Origin: Sugiyamaella lignohabitans
Taxonomy: Eukaryota > Ascomycota > Dipodascomycetes > Dipodascales > Trichomonascaceae
Length of the DNA stretch: 64,000 nt
Assembly (NCBI RefSeq): GCF_001640025.1
Contig: NC_031672.1
Span: 1,922,001 to 1,986,000 of the forward strand
Direction: 5' to 3'
Shown piece after piece: positions 1 to 11,400 of this stretch. The notes under the pieces were generated by a model. It was not told the origin of the DNA, ran no database searches, and worked only from the letters and a program-made list of their open reading frames with translations. The translations under genes were made by a program, and so were the position numbers. The number at the start of each line of letters is the position of its first letter. Positions within the stretch are counted from its first letter, which is position 1.

Positions 1-3000
1 TCCTGCTTCAAAATCGTTGGCAAATACTTTGTTGAGTCCCTTGGCAACAACAGCTCCAGGACGTTTCCAGAACTTTCGTGCTGTAACTCGGTCTTTACGA
101 GTATCTACTACTTGACCTGCGTCAAGAACTGTGACCATTGGCTCGTCAAAACCCATATCACGTTCCTTTTCCCGTTCTCGCTCGCGTTCTCGTTCTCGTT
201 CTCGTTCAAGTGCACGATCTCGACCGCTGTCTTTGGGAGGAATTTCCACTTTGATGTTACGAGAGGGTGATTGTGGAACCTCTTTACGACGTACTGTATG
301 ACTAGGTGGAGCCTTATGACCATGATGGGGGAAAGCATATGGACCAAACTTATCAATCATTTGTTTCGATAGTTCATTATTCATATCAGCCAGTTGTGAG
401 TTTTTAATGTTCAATAGACTGCTTTCTTCGACAGCTTTGTCTCTGATTTGGGTCAGTTTAGCAGTCTCGGCTTTGAGATTGTCTCGTTGGATGACGAGAT
501 CAGTGATTTCTGCCATGAGTGAAGATTTCATTGTCGCCATCTCGCTTGTAAACTCGTCGAGAAGTTGACTTTGTGATTCAACCGTGCCAGCGTCTTTAGC
601 GTTTTCTAGAACCAATATCTCTTTTCGTACTACTTCACCATGTGCTTCTAATCCAGCAATAGTCTTGCGTTTCTCCTGAATATCGGACTCGAGATTTTGT
701 AAATGAGGTGCAGCCGCTGCTCCTGCCTCGTCTTTCTCTTTTAACAATCGTTCGAGTTCGACAATTCGCTTGTTTGCTTGAACTAGTTCTCTTGTCAGAC
801 TGTCGACATTGGAAGTGATGATAACAGGTGGTGTAACAATTGGCGAATCAGAAGCGGTGATATTAGCAGCTGCTTCGAGGGGCAGTCGAGTGGTAGGACG
901 ACGGGTGTCACTAATAGACCGTCTATGGCCAACAATTGGAGAACTAGCTGATCCCAAACTTGGCGAGGTGATATCTGGAACAAACGAGTCGATAGCTGGA
1001 TAACCATCTAATCCAATATTAAGCAGGGGAGACGAAGCAGCCACTGCTGCGAGACTTGGGGGTGATACAGGCGACGCACCAGGCGATAGTTTATTCAGCG
1101 ACAGTCGAGGAGGCATGTTGTTTCTAGGGGTAACAGTATGTGTAGAATTGTCGTAAGCATCTGCTATGGATGAAAAAGTATCGTCACCAGATGATTTGGG
1201 TGTTACAGGAAGTTCAGTGTTGCTAGCAGGACTAGAAGGTCTGTTATTGTCTGAGTTCATTTTTTGTTGTTGACGAAAAACAGCACTTGGACTAGCAGTT
1301 CTGCCTGACGAATCGCCCATTGGCGGTCGTGGAGAGATGGATCTTAAAGCTGATCTGTCGGGTACCACGACTTCAGGACGAAGGGTCGAACGAGACTGTC
1401 GCAATGGCTCTTCTTCAATCTTTGATTTGGCTACATAATCAGTTGGCGAGGGGATTTCTGGGGACGTTGTAGCAGTGTTTTCAGTGTCATCAGTAGTATA
1501 CTCTCCCAAAGACCAGCTTGACGGGAGGTTAGAATCGCTTAAATAAATGGCGTTTCGGGGAGAAACCGACTCATGAGGAGGCTCATGATATCCCTCGACC
1601 GATTTGTATAGTTTGTCTAGTGGTTGAGGTAGAAGCTGTTGAGAAGCAGCAGCAGGCGACGGTGAAGATAATGGTACACTAGTGGTTTGCGATTGCGATT
1701 GTGACTGTGATTGCGAATGTGGTAGTGATTGTGATTGAGAAGTTCCGTGAGTTGCAGTATCTGGAGATACAGCACTGGAAGACGACAACGTACCAGCACT
1801 GGAAATCGATGAAGACGACTTAGTAGGAAGCATTGAGTTTCTTGTTGCCACAGGCTTTCTCCTTGTGAGTTCGGGGGACGCCAGGCTATTATTATTGCTA
1901 TTCTGCTGACTCGAACTACCAACACTGCTTCCCAGACTGGTGGAATCACCAGTAAAACTGGCCGAGGCACCAGTAAAACCGGTTAACTCACCTTGACTAG
2001 GACTGGTATTGGTACTGGTAATTTCAAGAGGATTCAACAGCGGAAGTGACGAAGTGTCCAGTTTTATCGGGACAAATCCAGAGTCTGGCGATGCAGCAGA
2101 GAAATAATCGTCCAAATCAGTTGCTCCATAAGACCCAGCTGAACCGAGTCCAGATGGAGACTTATCATTTGAACTTCTCGCAGCACTGGCTATAGACATA
2201 GGACGAGTATTCGACCGAGTACTTCCTGTGCTATTGGAATGAGTATGACCATGGCCAGTGCCAGTACCATTTGATCGGGAACTTCCGGTACTAGTATTAG
2301 CAGCTTTATCCTTCAAAGACGACATGGACGAACTGCTCGACAGTCTACCGCCATGAGAATGTCCTTTTGTCTGATAAAATGGAGGTGGAGGTGGAGGAGG
2401 TCCTGAAGTCGATGAATTCGATGCCGATGGCGTAGTAACCGCCGAAGACCCACCTGACGAACCTACATGAGCTTCGCCAGGAATCGACGGCAGCGATTTG
2501 TCTTTATTATACGCCAAATACGACATTCTGTTGCTGTGATGGCCGCCCTTGGCACTGTCAAGAGACTGCACCGACGACGAAGACGGCAGACGGCCCATTT
2601 CTGGGAATGCCTGTGACAGCGAGCTCTTTTTATAGCTCTGCGAGTGGCGATTCGAGTTCGAGTGAGAATGCGAGTGGCCATGAGAATGAGAATGAGAATG
2701 CGAATGCGAATGCGAATGGCCATTCCCGGTTTCTAAACCAGTTCCACTGATGCCATTAGTACCAGTAGCACCAGTAGAACCAATAGCACCGCCATTAGTA
2801 GCTGCAGCGGCCGCGGCAGCAGCAGCAGCAGCAGCTTTTTCACGTCTGGCGGCACTTCTCTTCTTCTTAGCGAGCATCATATCATGACACGACATACAGA
2901 AAATGCCCTGTGAAGTTCGCGCATACTTCAAATCACTGATCTTCTTCTTACAATTGCGACACACAAAACAGCTCGAGCAAAATGCCTGGTCGCCCGTCAA

Positions 3001-3564
3001 AATGGCCAAATCCTCGATCTTCTTCTCGCAAATATGGCAATGATACGAGCAATTATTGCATATCAAATCGCCGTTCGCCAGCACCAGCAGATTCGTGTCC
3101 GCGTCCAGCTGCTCGTCACACGTCGAGCACCTAAAACACTCCACGTGCCACCTGTTTCCCGCTGTTTCTGTTAGTACTCTGCGGTCCTCCTGGGGTCGCT
3201 TCCGGGGGGACACATGCCTCCGGCGGCTGGGGCTCCGCCCCAGACCCTGGTTGCTCCTGCTTCGCAGGAGTCTGCTAAGATCTGCTAAGACCGTCACGCA
3301 ACGACTCGAGCGCAGCGAGAGGAGCAACCAGGGTCTGGGGCGGAGCCCCAGCCGCCGGAGGCACACCCCGTCCGGGAGTGGTACCTACCCAGTTCAAAGG
3401 CACGGCCTTCTTCTAGTATCTGGAGCAGTTAGTGGGGGGAACGGAGGAGACAGGGGAGAGGGGGGACTTACTTTGTCGCAGCGGCGGCAAGAGATGGTCT
3501 CGTCGTCGTCGGCGGTGATGACCGAGTTTCGGGAGGACGGTTCGGTCAGCGTCGTGGTTGTCAT
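1..3564 (-). CDS. RGA1: LIM-domain Rho GTPase-activating protein, RGA1/RGA2-like (5' part, runs off left edge)
   Basis: This encodes a Cdc42/Rho GAP of the Rga1/Rga2 type; the GAP domain itself lies beyond the left edge. Exons read as 3472-3564, 3389-3419 and 1-3161. The spliced start has two adjacent LIM domains: CRRC, 17 residues, then HVEC, followed by CSTC and CNNC, then CHIC/CSSC, CRNC and CMSC, the same cysteine spacing as yeast Rga1. After LIM2 come a poly-Ala run, His-Ser repeats (about 2640-2720), a long Ser/Pro-rich region, a coiled coil (about 360-790), an Arg-Glu run (about 165-210) and the conserved FWKRPGA...NKVF block that precedes the GAP domain. ATG 3564 is the first in frame after an upstream stop. 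Intron 1 is 52 nt. Intron 2 (3162-3388) is 227 nt and contains an inverted pair of GC-rich hairpin arms. RGA1 and RGA2 cannot be told apart here. Confidence 0.88.
3216..3362. repeat. GC-rich double-hairpin element, full inverted pair (copy 1)
   Basis: Two arms of about 55 bp face each other. Each arm begins GCCTCCGGCGGC, continues with a small hairpin (TGGGGC-tcc-GCCCCA), then a CAGACCC link and a second hairpin (here CTCCTGC-ttc-GCAGGAG on the left, a CTCGAGCG...GCGAGAG type on the right). The whole element sits inside intron 2 of the RGA1-like gene. The same family recurs 15 more times in the left 39 kb as full pairs or solo arms. No coding capacity is apparent, so it behaves like a MITE-like or hairpin-type mobile repeat (inference). 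Confidence 0.9.
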
Positions 3565-3844
3565 GGCTGTATCTATGTCGTGACGTCGTGAAGTTGTGCG
3601 GTCGTTGAGGTCGTGGAGGTCGTTAGAGCGAGAGTACGGTTGTTAGTACCGTTAGTAAGGAGTGACTGGTGTTAGTTGCTTGTCCTATAGCTGGGTGGTG
3701 GGTCCTGTCGTGAAGGGCTGAAAGTTGCGACGTCACGAATACTATTACGGTGCGGGATCCAGGTTCTTCCAAGTTCGGGGTATGGTGGTGACGGCAGCAG
3801 CTACAGTATCATTCGAGCTTCTTTGGGTGGCCACTGTATCGGTG

Positions 3845-3985
3845 TTGGTATTGGAACTGGAATGGATTTGGTAGATGGTGGAGACTCTTCTTCTTCTTCT
3901 TCTTCTTCTTCTTCTTCTTCTTCTCCTGTATTGGAATTGGAAGGGATTCGGTAGATGGTGGTGGAGATTCTTCTTCTCCTTTCTC
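3845..3985. repeat. CTT microsatellite inside a short tandem duplication
   Basis: About 13 CTT units span 3886-3924. The flanking text, beginning TATTGGAACTGGAATGG and ending in TAGATGGTGGAGA, recurs about 85 bp downstream with a few changes and again runs into a CTT tract, so the microsatellite lies in a two-unit tandem duplication. Confidence 0.8.
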
Positions 3986-4887
3986 TCCTTCTCCTTATTC
4001 TTATTCTTAGTTCACCAAGCTAGTCTCAGGTCTCGGGTCTCGAGGTAGTCGACAACAGACAAGTACCGAACCAGTTGCTGGTCTGTGTTTCCAGAGGAAG
4101 ATTGTATTCACAAACACCACAGCCAAGTGGTTTGGTATGGTTGTTTCGTCTGAAAAACGACGAAAAAAGACAAGAAAAAGTTCCGAAGTAGAATCAAACG
4201 ACTGAAAAATCTAAAACAAAGTAAAAAGTAAACGAAAGCAGTCGGATGTCTCTGGAGCACCGTCTGATACTACCGTTTTGGAGTAGCAACCGGTGAATAA
4301 AACAAGCTTGGAAAAATGGTCAGTAAACAATAATCAGAAGTGACAGTGAATGAGAACAGTCAGCAGCTGAAAATGAAATGCGGATAAAATGCGGTGTACG
4401 AACCAGGTACCAAATTGGCGGGTTGCCTTGTTCTGGTTCAAGTGCGACGCTTGTTCGGTCGGTAGATAACGATTTAGGACTGACTGACAGAGTGAAATGG
4501 TGTCCAACTGAAAGAGAACCGACTGACTTTTGTCTGTATAGAACTGGGTTTACACACACACACGCACCAGCTGGTTGGTGGTTCTTCCTGGGATTCTCAC
4601 TGTACGTACCGTGCCTGGTTAAGCTTTTGACTTTTGGGGCCGACTTTGCTTTTTCCGACGATTCAAGGTTTTAGCTGGGTTATCCCTTGCCAAAGTTCGA
4701 TCTGGGCGGTTGGCCGGCTGGTATTTTGTTGTTCAGCTGGCCCTGTCGACTGTTGTTTATTGTATGAAGAGGATTGGTTTATTTTTGGGGTACAGATATT
4801 TTTATTATTTATTTGACGTGATAATCGGCCTCTCGCGCCCACCCACAGGCAGGCCGGCAGGCCAAGCTAATTACGTCCAAAAGGGAC

Positions 4888-4956
4888 TTTGGCAGGGTTA
4901 GTACTAGCAGCCCCACGGGCTGACTGCCCTGACCGCCACGGACTAACCCTGCCAAA
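4888..4956. other. 15-bp perfect inverted repeat, hairpin candidate
   Basis: Arms 4888-4902 (TTTGGCAGGGTTAGT) and 4942-4956 (ACTAACCCTGCCAAA) are exact reverse complements separated by 39 bp; the loop has a smaller inverted repeat (AGCCCcacGGGCT). It is not part of the GC-rich element family. The arm contains GGGTTAGT, which resembles one unit of the Yarrowia telomere repeat, but as a single unit this may be chance. Function unknown. Confidence 0.6.
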
Positions 4957-5224
4957 CGGGTCACCAAACGTGATTTTCTGGCTGCCGCTGACGCTGCCGC
5001 TGCTCCTGCCGATGCTCCTGTCGCTGGCTGCTGCTGGCGGTGCTCTTGAAAGGGAAAATAATATTTTTCTCCCCTTTGAGCCTGGTACGGGGGTCCAGGA
5101 TTTAAAGTTAGACTCCGATCTCACTCCCCGCTAGCCCCAACCGGCCACATGCGTTCCGCAGCTTGTCAGAGCTGCAGCAGCCACGCTCGACGCGCTTGAG
5201 CCTCGTGAGTGGGGTCAGGGGCCA

Positions 5225-5369
5225 GCCTCCGGCGGCTGGGGCTCTGCCCCAGACCCCGTGGCTCCTCTCGCTGCGCTCGAGTCGGGCTTCGGGGGTCCCT
5301 GACCGGCTTGAAAACTCCTACCAAGCAGGAGCAACCAGGGTCTGGGGCGGAGCCCCAGCCGCCAGAGGC
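5225..5369. repeat. GC-rich double-hairpin element, full inverted pair (copy 2)
   Basis: Left arm 5225-5283 ends in the CTCTCGCTGCGCTCGAG hairpin. Right arm, about 5315-5369, has a decayed CTCCTaccaaGCAGGAG hairpin and one change in its terminal box (GCCAGAGGC). Confidence 0.85.
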
Positions 5370-5465
5370 ACATGCCCCGCTGCCATCGCCGAGACAACGC
5401 AGCCTCGCGCGTCGAGGCGGGCCTCGTTCGCCGCACGGCGGTGTCTGGCCGCGAGACAGGCAGTC

Positions 5466-5484
5466 GGGGGGGGGGGGGGGGGGG
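5466..5484 (+). repeat. Homopolymer run of 19 G
   Basis: An uninterrupted G run is followed by TGTGTGTG. It could form a G-quadruplex; its exact length may be a sequencing approximation. Confidence 0.8.
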
Positions 5485-5808
5485 TGTGTGCTGGCAGTTT
5501 TCAGATGGGAGATGTGGAAATGGCCCGTGGTTTTTGAGTTCCAGGTTCGTTTGGTATCAATTGTGGCGCTGGTCCCTCCCCCTGGTGCCCCTCGTCGACG
5601 CTCTTGAGCTTCTCCTGAGCCCCTCCCCCTGAATCTGCGATCACCCAAACCAACGCCCATGCACGCACGACGAGGGGCACCAGGGCCTCGGGAGATAGAC
5701 CCGCAGCCTGCGTCTGCCGCTGATGCCACTCTTCGCAGCCACCGGTCGCTGCTGCAGTTAGCAAAACGGCCGCTTCTGACCGGCTATATCTCGAGCTGGG
5801 TCGCCTCT

Positions 5809-5945
5809 GCCTCCGGCAGCTGGGGCTCCGCCCCAGACCCTGGTTGCTCCTCTCGCTCTGCTCGAGTCGTTGATAGACGGTCCCAGCAGTCTCCTGCGAA
5901 GCAGGAGCTGCGGGGTCTCGGGCAGCGCCCCAGCCGCCTGTAGGC
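5809..5945. repeat. GC-rich double-hairpin element, full inverted pair, diverged (copy 3)
   Basis: Left arm reads GCCTCCGGCAGC with a CTCTCGCTCTGCTCGAG stem. Right arm has an intact CTCCTGCgaaGCAGGAG hairpin but a changed core and a GCCTGTAGGC end. It is the most diverged full copy. Confidence 0.8.
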
Positions 5946-6240
5946 TGTCCTCATCCCCTAGCGGGTTAGCGAAAGGGGAGGAAGTGGGAGAGGTGAACTC
6001 TGTTTAGGGGGTTCGGGTGGATCGCCCTGACAACTACAGACAGCGTTAGTGACGCCGCCGATCGATCTGGTTGTATGTAGTCAGTAATTAACGGTTGAGG
6101 GCTAGCGCTGTTTTACAGGTGTGGCGTCAGGGGTGCGGTTGTGGGTTCTGGTGGGCGGACGGACGGGAGGAAAAGTGCCATAGATTCCAGCCCGTTCTTT
6201 GACGGTGCGGGCGCTGGTGGTGGGGGCCGCGCGACACCCG

Positions 6241-6298
6241 ACTCGAGCGAAGCGAGAGGAGCAGCGGGGTCTGGGGCGGAGCCCCAGCCGCCGGAGGC
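6241..6298 (-). repeat. GC-rich double-hairpin element, solo arm (copy 4)
   Basis: A single arm in reverse orientation has hairpin 2 as CTCGAGCgaaGCGAGAG, the GGGGCGGAGCCCC core and the GCCGCCGGAGGC end. Confidence 0.85.
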
Positions 6299-6913
6299 AC
6301 CAGCACCCACTCATCCAAGGACAGATGAAACAGCGAGTCACCGATCCACCGGCGGCCCAGTGGCCGTCTGAGACAGCAGCAGCAGCAGCAGCTAAAATAC
6401 CGGCGTCAGAGCGTGGACCAGGGGCTGCACCGTCGTTGTCTTCGTATGGTTAGACTCGTACCAGGTGAGTCTGTCTGTGACCCCCTCGCCGCAGAAGAGG
6501 GTTTGACAACTGTAAAAGAGGTAAAGGAGAGAGACGAACACGACGACGTAGGCCCAGGACGCGACCGACGACGCTGGTGGCCCGTTTGGGTGATGAGGCG
6601 ACTTTTATCGCTCGTTTATAGTTTGCATGCCTGTAAGAGCGCTTGTTGCTGCTGCTGACAGGCAGGTATCGCGTGTCTGGCGAGCGAACATTCGTTCAGG
6701 TCATAGGACTTGACAGAGAAAATACGGATAACAAAATAATGTCTGCCACTGGCGTGGTTTTCCCAGGTCGTCCTGGCACCGGCCGTGCGTTTGCTGTGCG
6801 TTAGACGTTTCAGATTGTAATTAGCCCAAACAGGCTAGCCAGGTCGCTGATGCCCCGATCGGCGCTTCGTGCCAGATTAGAGTGACTGGTCAGGGGCTTC
6901 TGGCCGGGGTTCT

Positions 6914-6959
6914 GCCTCCGGGGTCTGGGGCGGAGCCCGTGGTGCTCGCTTTGCGAGCG
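6914..6959 (+). repeat. GC-rich double-hairpin element, rearranged fragment (copy 5)
   Basis: GCCTCCGG is joined directly to a core in the opposite orientation (GTCTGGGGCGGAGCCC), followed by the hairpin GCTCGCtttGCGAGC. It looks like an internally inverted or partly deleted arm. Confidence 0.65.
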
Positions 6960-7238
6960 GTGGAGGAGGGGGGGGGTGCCTGGTTTGCGTGTCGCGTGGT
7001 GGAGGGGGGGGTTTTACGGGTATAGTTCGTTGGACGGATGGCGGTGGGGGCGTGGCGCAAGCAAAAGCTATGAAAGACGACGAATGCATCCCTGAAAGGC
7101 GTGCTCTGTTGATCGTTAATGTATGACACTCTTTCCTGCTTTCGTTTGAGCGTTTCTGGGATGTTATTATTAGTCTTGCTTCAGTCCTGAGTCTATTGTC
7201 GCACCCCTCCTCCAGTTGGTGCGCTCACCCAATCCCCA

Positions 7239-7305
7239 CGGTCCCAGCAATCTCCTGCGAAGCAGGAGCCACGGGGTCTGGGGCAGAGCCCCAGCCGCCG
7301 GAGGC
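7239..7305 (-). repeat. GC-rich double-hairpin element, solo arm with part of the centre (copy 6)
   Basis: It starts with the GGTCCCAGCA centre seen in full copies, then CTCCTGCgaaGCAGGAG, core GGGGCAGAGCCCC and end GCCGCCGGAGGC. Confidence 0.82.
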
Positions 7306-7453
7306 AGCGCCACCACCAACACCACCACCACGGGACCCAGTCAAGCTAGGATATTATATCATGAAACAGATCTGCGGTGCTGCTGCTGGTCTATGCATGC
7401 TGCTGCTGCGATAAAAGATAAGAGAATTCAGGGGTTCAGGGGGTGGGTGGTGT

Positions 7454-7518
7454 GCCTCCGGCGGCTGGGGCTGCGCCCCAGACCCCGCTGCTCCTCTCGC
7501 TGCTGCGCTCGAGTCGGG
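7454..7518 (+). repeat. GC-rich double-hairpin element, solo arm (copy 7)
   Basis: Forward arm with core GGGGCTGCGCCCC and a hairpin 2 expanded by one CTG (CTCTCGCTGCTGCGCTCGAG). Confidence 0.82.
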
Positions 7519-7629
7519 CATAGGGGTCCCAGCGTGACTGGGATTCGCGGGTGTTGGGGTGTTGATGGTGCAATTGTGGTCAATTGTAAATTTATACAGT
7601 TTTAATGCCATCGATTCCAAGGACCATTG

Positions 7630-8215
7630 TGGTAGTTGCTTGACTGCAGGCTGTAGTATCTTAATGTATTGCCGATACTGGATTCCCTTGTCGTTTTATT
7701 TATCGCCAGTAGGACTATCCTCTAGCAATTATCTGATTGCACGCTGTTTGTTTAGCTATATAGAATTCCCTGTTAAAGAACAAGTATGCCACCTGGAGAT
7801 CACCTGGAGACCACGCTTATATTCACCTGACGACTGGCTGTTTGCTGTGGCTAGATTTCAGCATGTTTTATGCCCGTGCACTTCCATACTTTATATATCA
7901 ACAGGAGGACCCCCTGTTGTAGTTGCACGATTTCGGGCAGTTTGTTGTGGCTTATAAATTTCAACATATTTGACAATTCTAAATTCACGTCTTTATATAC
8001 CACGAGGAAGGTTACTTGACTGTAGGTTGCTTGCTCTTCTATATTGTATGTCAACATATTTCATGCCAGTAAAACGTATAGATCCTAAAAATGAATATTT
8101 GCTATTAGTACTTCAACCTGATAATAATGGATTCTCATCTTTGTATATGATCAGATTTACCAGATTGCAGGATATTTGCTATTAAGTTCAATATATTTGA
8201 CATGGCTGTACTCCT
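7630..8215. repeat. Degenerate ~94-bp tandem repeat array
   Basis: Units anchored on a C/TTGACTGCAGGCTGTT-like box start near 7636, 7732, 7826, 7920 and 8012 (spacings 92-96), with two more decayed units to about 8215. Other shared boxes are a TTTCAACATATTTGA-like string and GTTTATATATCGCCAGG. Related single units occur near 21336 and 22400, on the other side of the NTPase cluster. Confidence 0.6.
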
Positions 8216-8480
8216 TAAATGTCAGGTATAGAGCTTAGGTAAAATTATCGACTAAGTTGCAAAATTTTGCTCGGCAACTTAGATGGGGTCTCAGAGTCTC
8301 TGATCCGCTTCCGTCCTTGCGATCAGGATAAATAAGACAAATCGTCGGATAGTAATGCTCGAAAATCGGCAAAAACTCAACTGCCGAGTTATTCTTGCGT
8401 GACGAATAAGTAAAACTCCTAAGATCAAAAATAACTAATTTCGTACTATAAATTGTAAACTTGTATCTAAAAGCGGGCAC

Positions 8481-11400
8481 TCAACGTCTTCTACGACGTT
8501 TTACTGGAGTTGCCCTTCGCTCAAGCGGGTTTCCACCGTCTGTCGGTCCTTTGCTTCCTGAGTTCTCGGGTACCGATGATACACCTGATTCATCCGGAGA
8601 ACTGAACTTATCCGACAGTTCGTTTGCGGGCCTAGGGTGCAATTGCCTTTCAACAGATAGAACTTCCAATACTTGTGCCTCATGCCGCTGGTCATCAATA
8701 ACATCTTGCTGTTGTAGACAAACATCATGACCCTCAACGTTTTCCCGTTCACCGCCAACCTCATCATCTGCAAGTAGATTAAGAGCCCTTTCATTCTCTA
8801 GTAATTCTACATTACCGGATGATTCTTTAGCTCCTCTTTGATGGTGTTTTCTTTTACGAGCTTCTTCAATCACTTCCATCTGTTTGAGATAAGCACCTCT
8901 AGAATACTTCTGCAACGTGACATTCCCTGAAGGATCCTCGCTATCTTCTTCAGCCAAATGGACAACTTGTTGTAATCTATCAATGAAGTCGCTGTTCGAA
9001 GTTTTGTTTCCTGTGACACGAAGGTCATAGGCAAGATTAAAGCCCTGAGCTGACGCAGCCTCCCTTTCATGCAAATATATATCAGCCGAATCCTCTTGAT
9101 TTGCGAAGACATTCTCAATATACGTGGGTGTCTGATCATAACCGGTAGGTGGCTCCGCTCCCAACTTCATATGCAAACTGATAAATGGCTTGTATCTGCC
9201 GAAGATCAACTGCTCTGCGTCTACCATTCTATCATGAATGGCGGTGTTATGACCCTCATGCGAATTTTCGGTGTTAGTGACGTGAATGAGGATAACACTA
9301 AATGCTTGGGATACTGAATCCAACTCTGCTAACCCCCATTTACTATCCTCACCCCGTTCGAAGAATCTGATGTTCGTAAGGTCAACATTTCTGCTTTCCA
9401 AATATATGGGAATAATGAGATCAAAATCTCTGTCTCTTCTTTCGAAGCAAAATCCACAGCCTCTCAAGAATCCGAGCGCCAACATCTGAATCGTACACTC
9501 AGATTCAAGAGTCATCCAGTGGTTGATGTGAATCCTTTCGTTAAATAACTGATGTTGATTTGGATGTTCCCAATTACAGGTGACGAGATATTTTTTCTCA
9601 AGACCATTGAAAAGATCCCGAACACGACAGTAATTGCTCTGTAAGCCATTGCGCAAACCTACGCTTTTCAGAACATCAAGCAACATCCATCTCGCGATAA
9701 GCTCACTAGCTTCCCCAGGAGACATAACATTTTCCCTAAGGAGGAGTGAGATAAGATCAAGGTCATTTTCCTCTTGCAAGAGCCTATGGGCTGCCATGAC
9801 CAGAATTGGCTCACTTAGATATCCTACCTTGAGAATATCACGTTGATAAGACACACTTAGGACTGTAGCCATTCTTGATTCTACCAAGTTTTCCGCTGTA
9901 CAAAAATCGAGATTCATGACCGGAGCGTATATTACGAAAAGGGTATGATGCTTTGATAGCCCATCAGCGTGTCTTCCCCTGAGTTTAGCACTGGCGTCCG
10001 CTAGCAGTTTGTTCTCGAGCTTACTATCGATATACAGCTTCCAAATGGGCCTACCAAACTTGGCATAGAATCTCAAAGTTCCGATCTCGGCGAAGTCTAA
10101 TGTAAGCGGTCTTTCACCCCATCGTACGTGATAGTCGAAGGTATCTAGGTCGTACCAGGTAACAACGTCGATTAATCCGGAATCACTCAAGGAAACATCA
10201 TAATCACGAAGGCCGGACCTACTCGCAAGAACTATAGCAAACCCTTTCCATAGGTTATTAGCCACAAGGCAATGTGCCACCCTTTTGAAAACCTGAAAAT
10301 GTGAGAAACTCATGATTTTTTGGCTATTTTTCAAATTCAGAATTTCCGCTTCATCTATGGCGAGAACAAAGTAGTTTTCTATATTCATGTCCTTACTCTT
10401 TTTCAATGCTGAGCAGTATTTGTCCCATTCGCTTCGGAGTAGCTGTTGTACTTTTTGAGATAGACACAAAGTATCTTGTGTAATAATTACCGCCCCTTTC
10501 GATGTGATGGTCTGCCATATACCACTTTTCGAATCTTGCTTGTCTCCAAAACACATCTCAACAGTTTGATAGAAGGCTGATGACCTTTCCTGGAAATCCC
10601 AAAATTCCTCGACCTTCATATAGTTATCATCGTTGCATTCGAGCCCTCTGGTGATCACTTGAAGGGTGCAAATAAGGAATAGCAAGACGTGTTCAGCAAA
10701 AAAGCCTTCATCCTCAGAGTACAAATATCCTTGCGTCGTGCCGCTATCAATGCTGTAACTAAAACGAGGCCCGGGATAGCCAGAATTGTCGTTTTTGCGT
10801 AAGCACATATAACTCAGGTAAACGTGATGAGAAGCTAGATCCTTGATCAATCTAGACTTACCGTACATGCTGCTTTGAAAGATGTGCACACAAGGCGAGT
10901 ATACACGGGGGGATCCCTCAGATACGTTCCGAATTGTCTCTTTAATGAAGTTGAAAAAGGGCTGAGACGATGGACCTATGTATCTCTCTTCAAACAATTG
11001 AGCTAAATTTTGTTGGATTCGGGGAGGGCCATGCGCTGCTACAAACAATGCCACGATGTCTTCAAAATTGTTGAACGGTCCATTCGTCTGCCAATCATCA
11101 TCAACTTGCACATTATTTCTGCGACAGATGTCTTTTATCACAGCTGTGATATTTATGCCCCGGTATGGTTGCAGTTCGGGCCGCTGAGAAATCAAGAACT
11201 CTAATATACAGGGAAATAACTCCACATCGGGACATAGGTACTCTAAGTTCATATAGAAATTCCTTTTCAAAGGAATCAGAGCTGACCTGCCGTGATCTTT
11301 TTTCAATTCGTATAGGGTGTGCGAGATGTAGTAGCCACCATCGAGAGAGCTATTGAGGTAGCCAAACTTATTCATTTCAAAATCGAGGGCTTTAAACCTC

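Larger units (their letters stand above)
3565..8480. other. Gene-poor intergenic region with dispersed repeats
   Basis: I see no convincing gene. Open frames here overlap GC-rich element arms and give Pro/Ala/Arg-rich translations typical of that repeat. The stretch holds the RGA1 5' flank, a CTT microsatellite, a CA run (about 4550), a 15-bp-stem hairpin (4888-4956), a run of 19 G (5466-5484), a CAG run (about 6367-6390), six GC-rich elements and a degenerate 94-bp tandem array (7630-8215). The last about 150 bp (8330-8480) match the 3' flank of NTPase copy 3. Confidence 0.7.

Noticed and set aside
3056..3583. 175-codon plus-strand frame
   Set aside because: It lies antisense to LIM exons and through the intronic hairpin element of the RGA1-like gene.
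4888..4902. Internal telomere tract
   Set aside because: Only a single GGGTTAGT unit is present, not a tandem array.
5166..5729. 187-codon minus-strand open frame and several overlapping frames
   Set aside because: They run through GC-rich element arms and a G run, with Pro/Arg/Ala-rich translation and no family signal.
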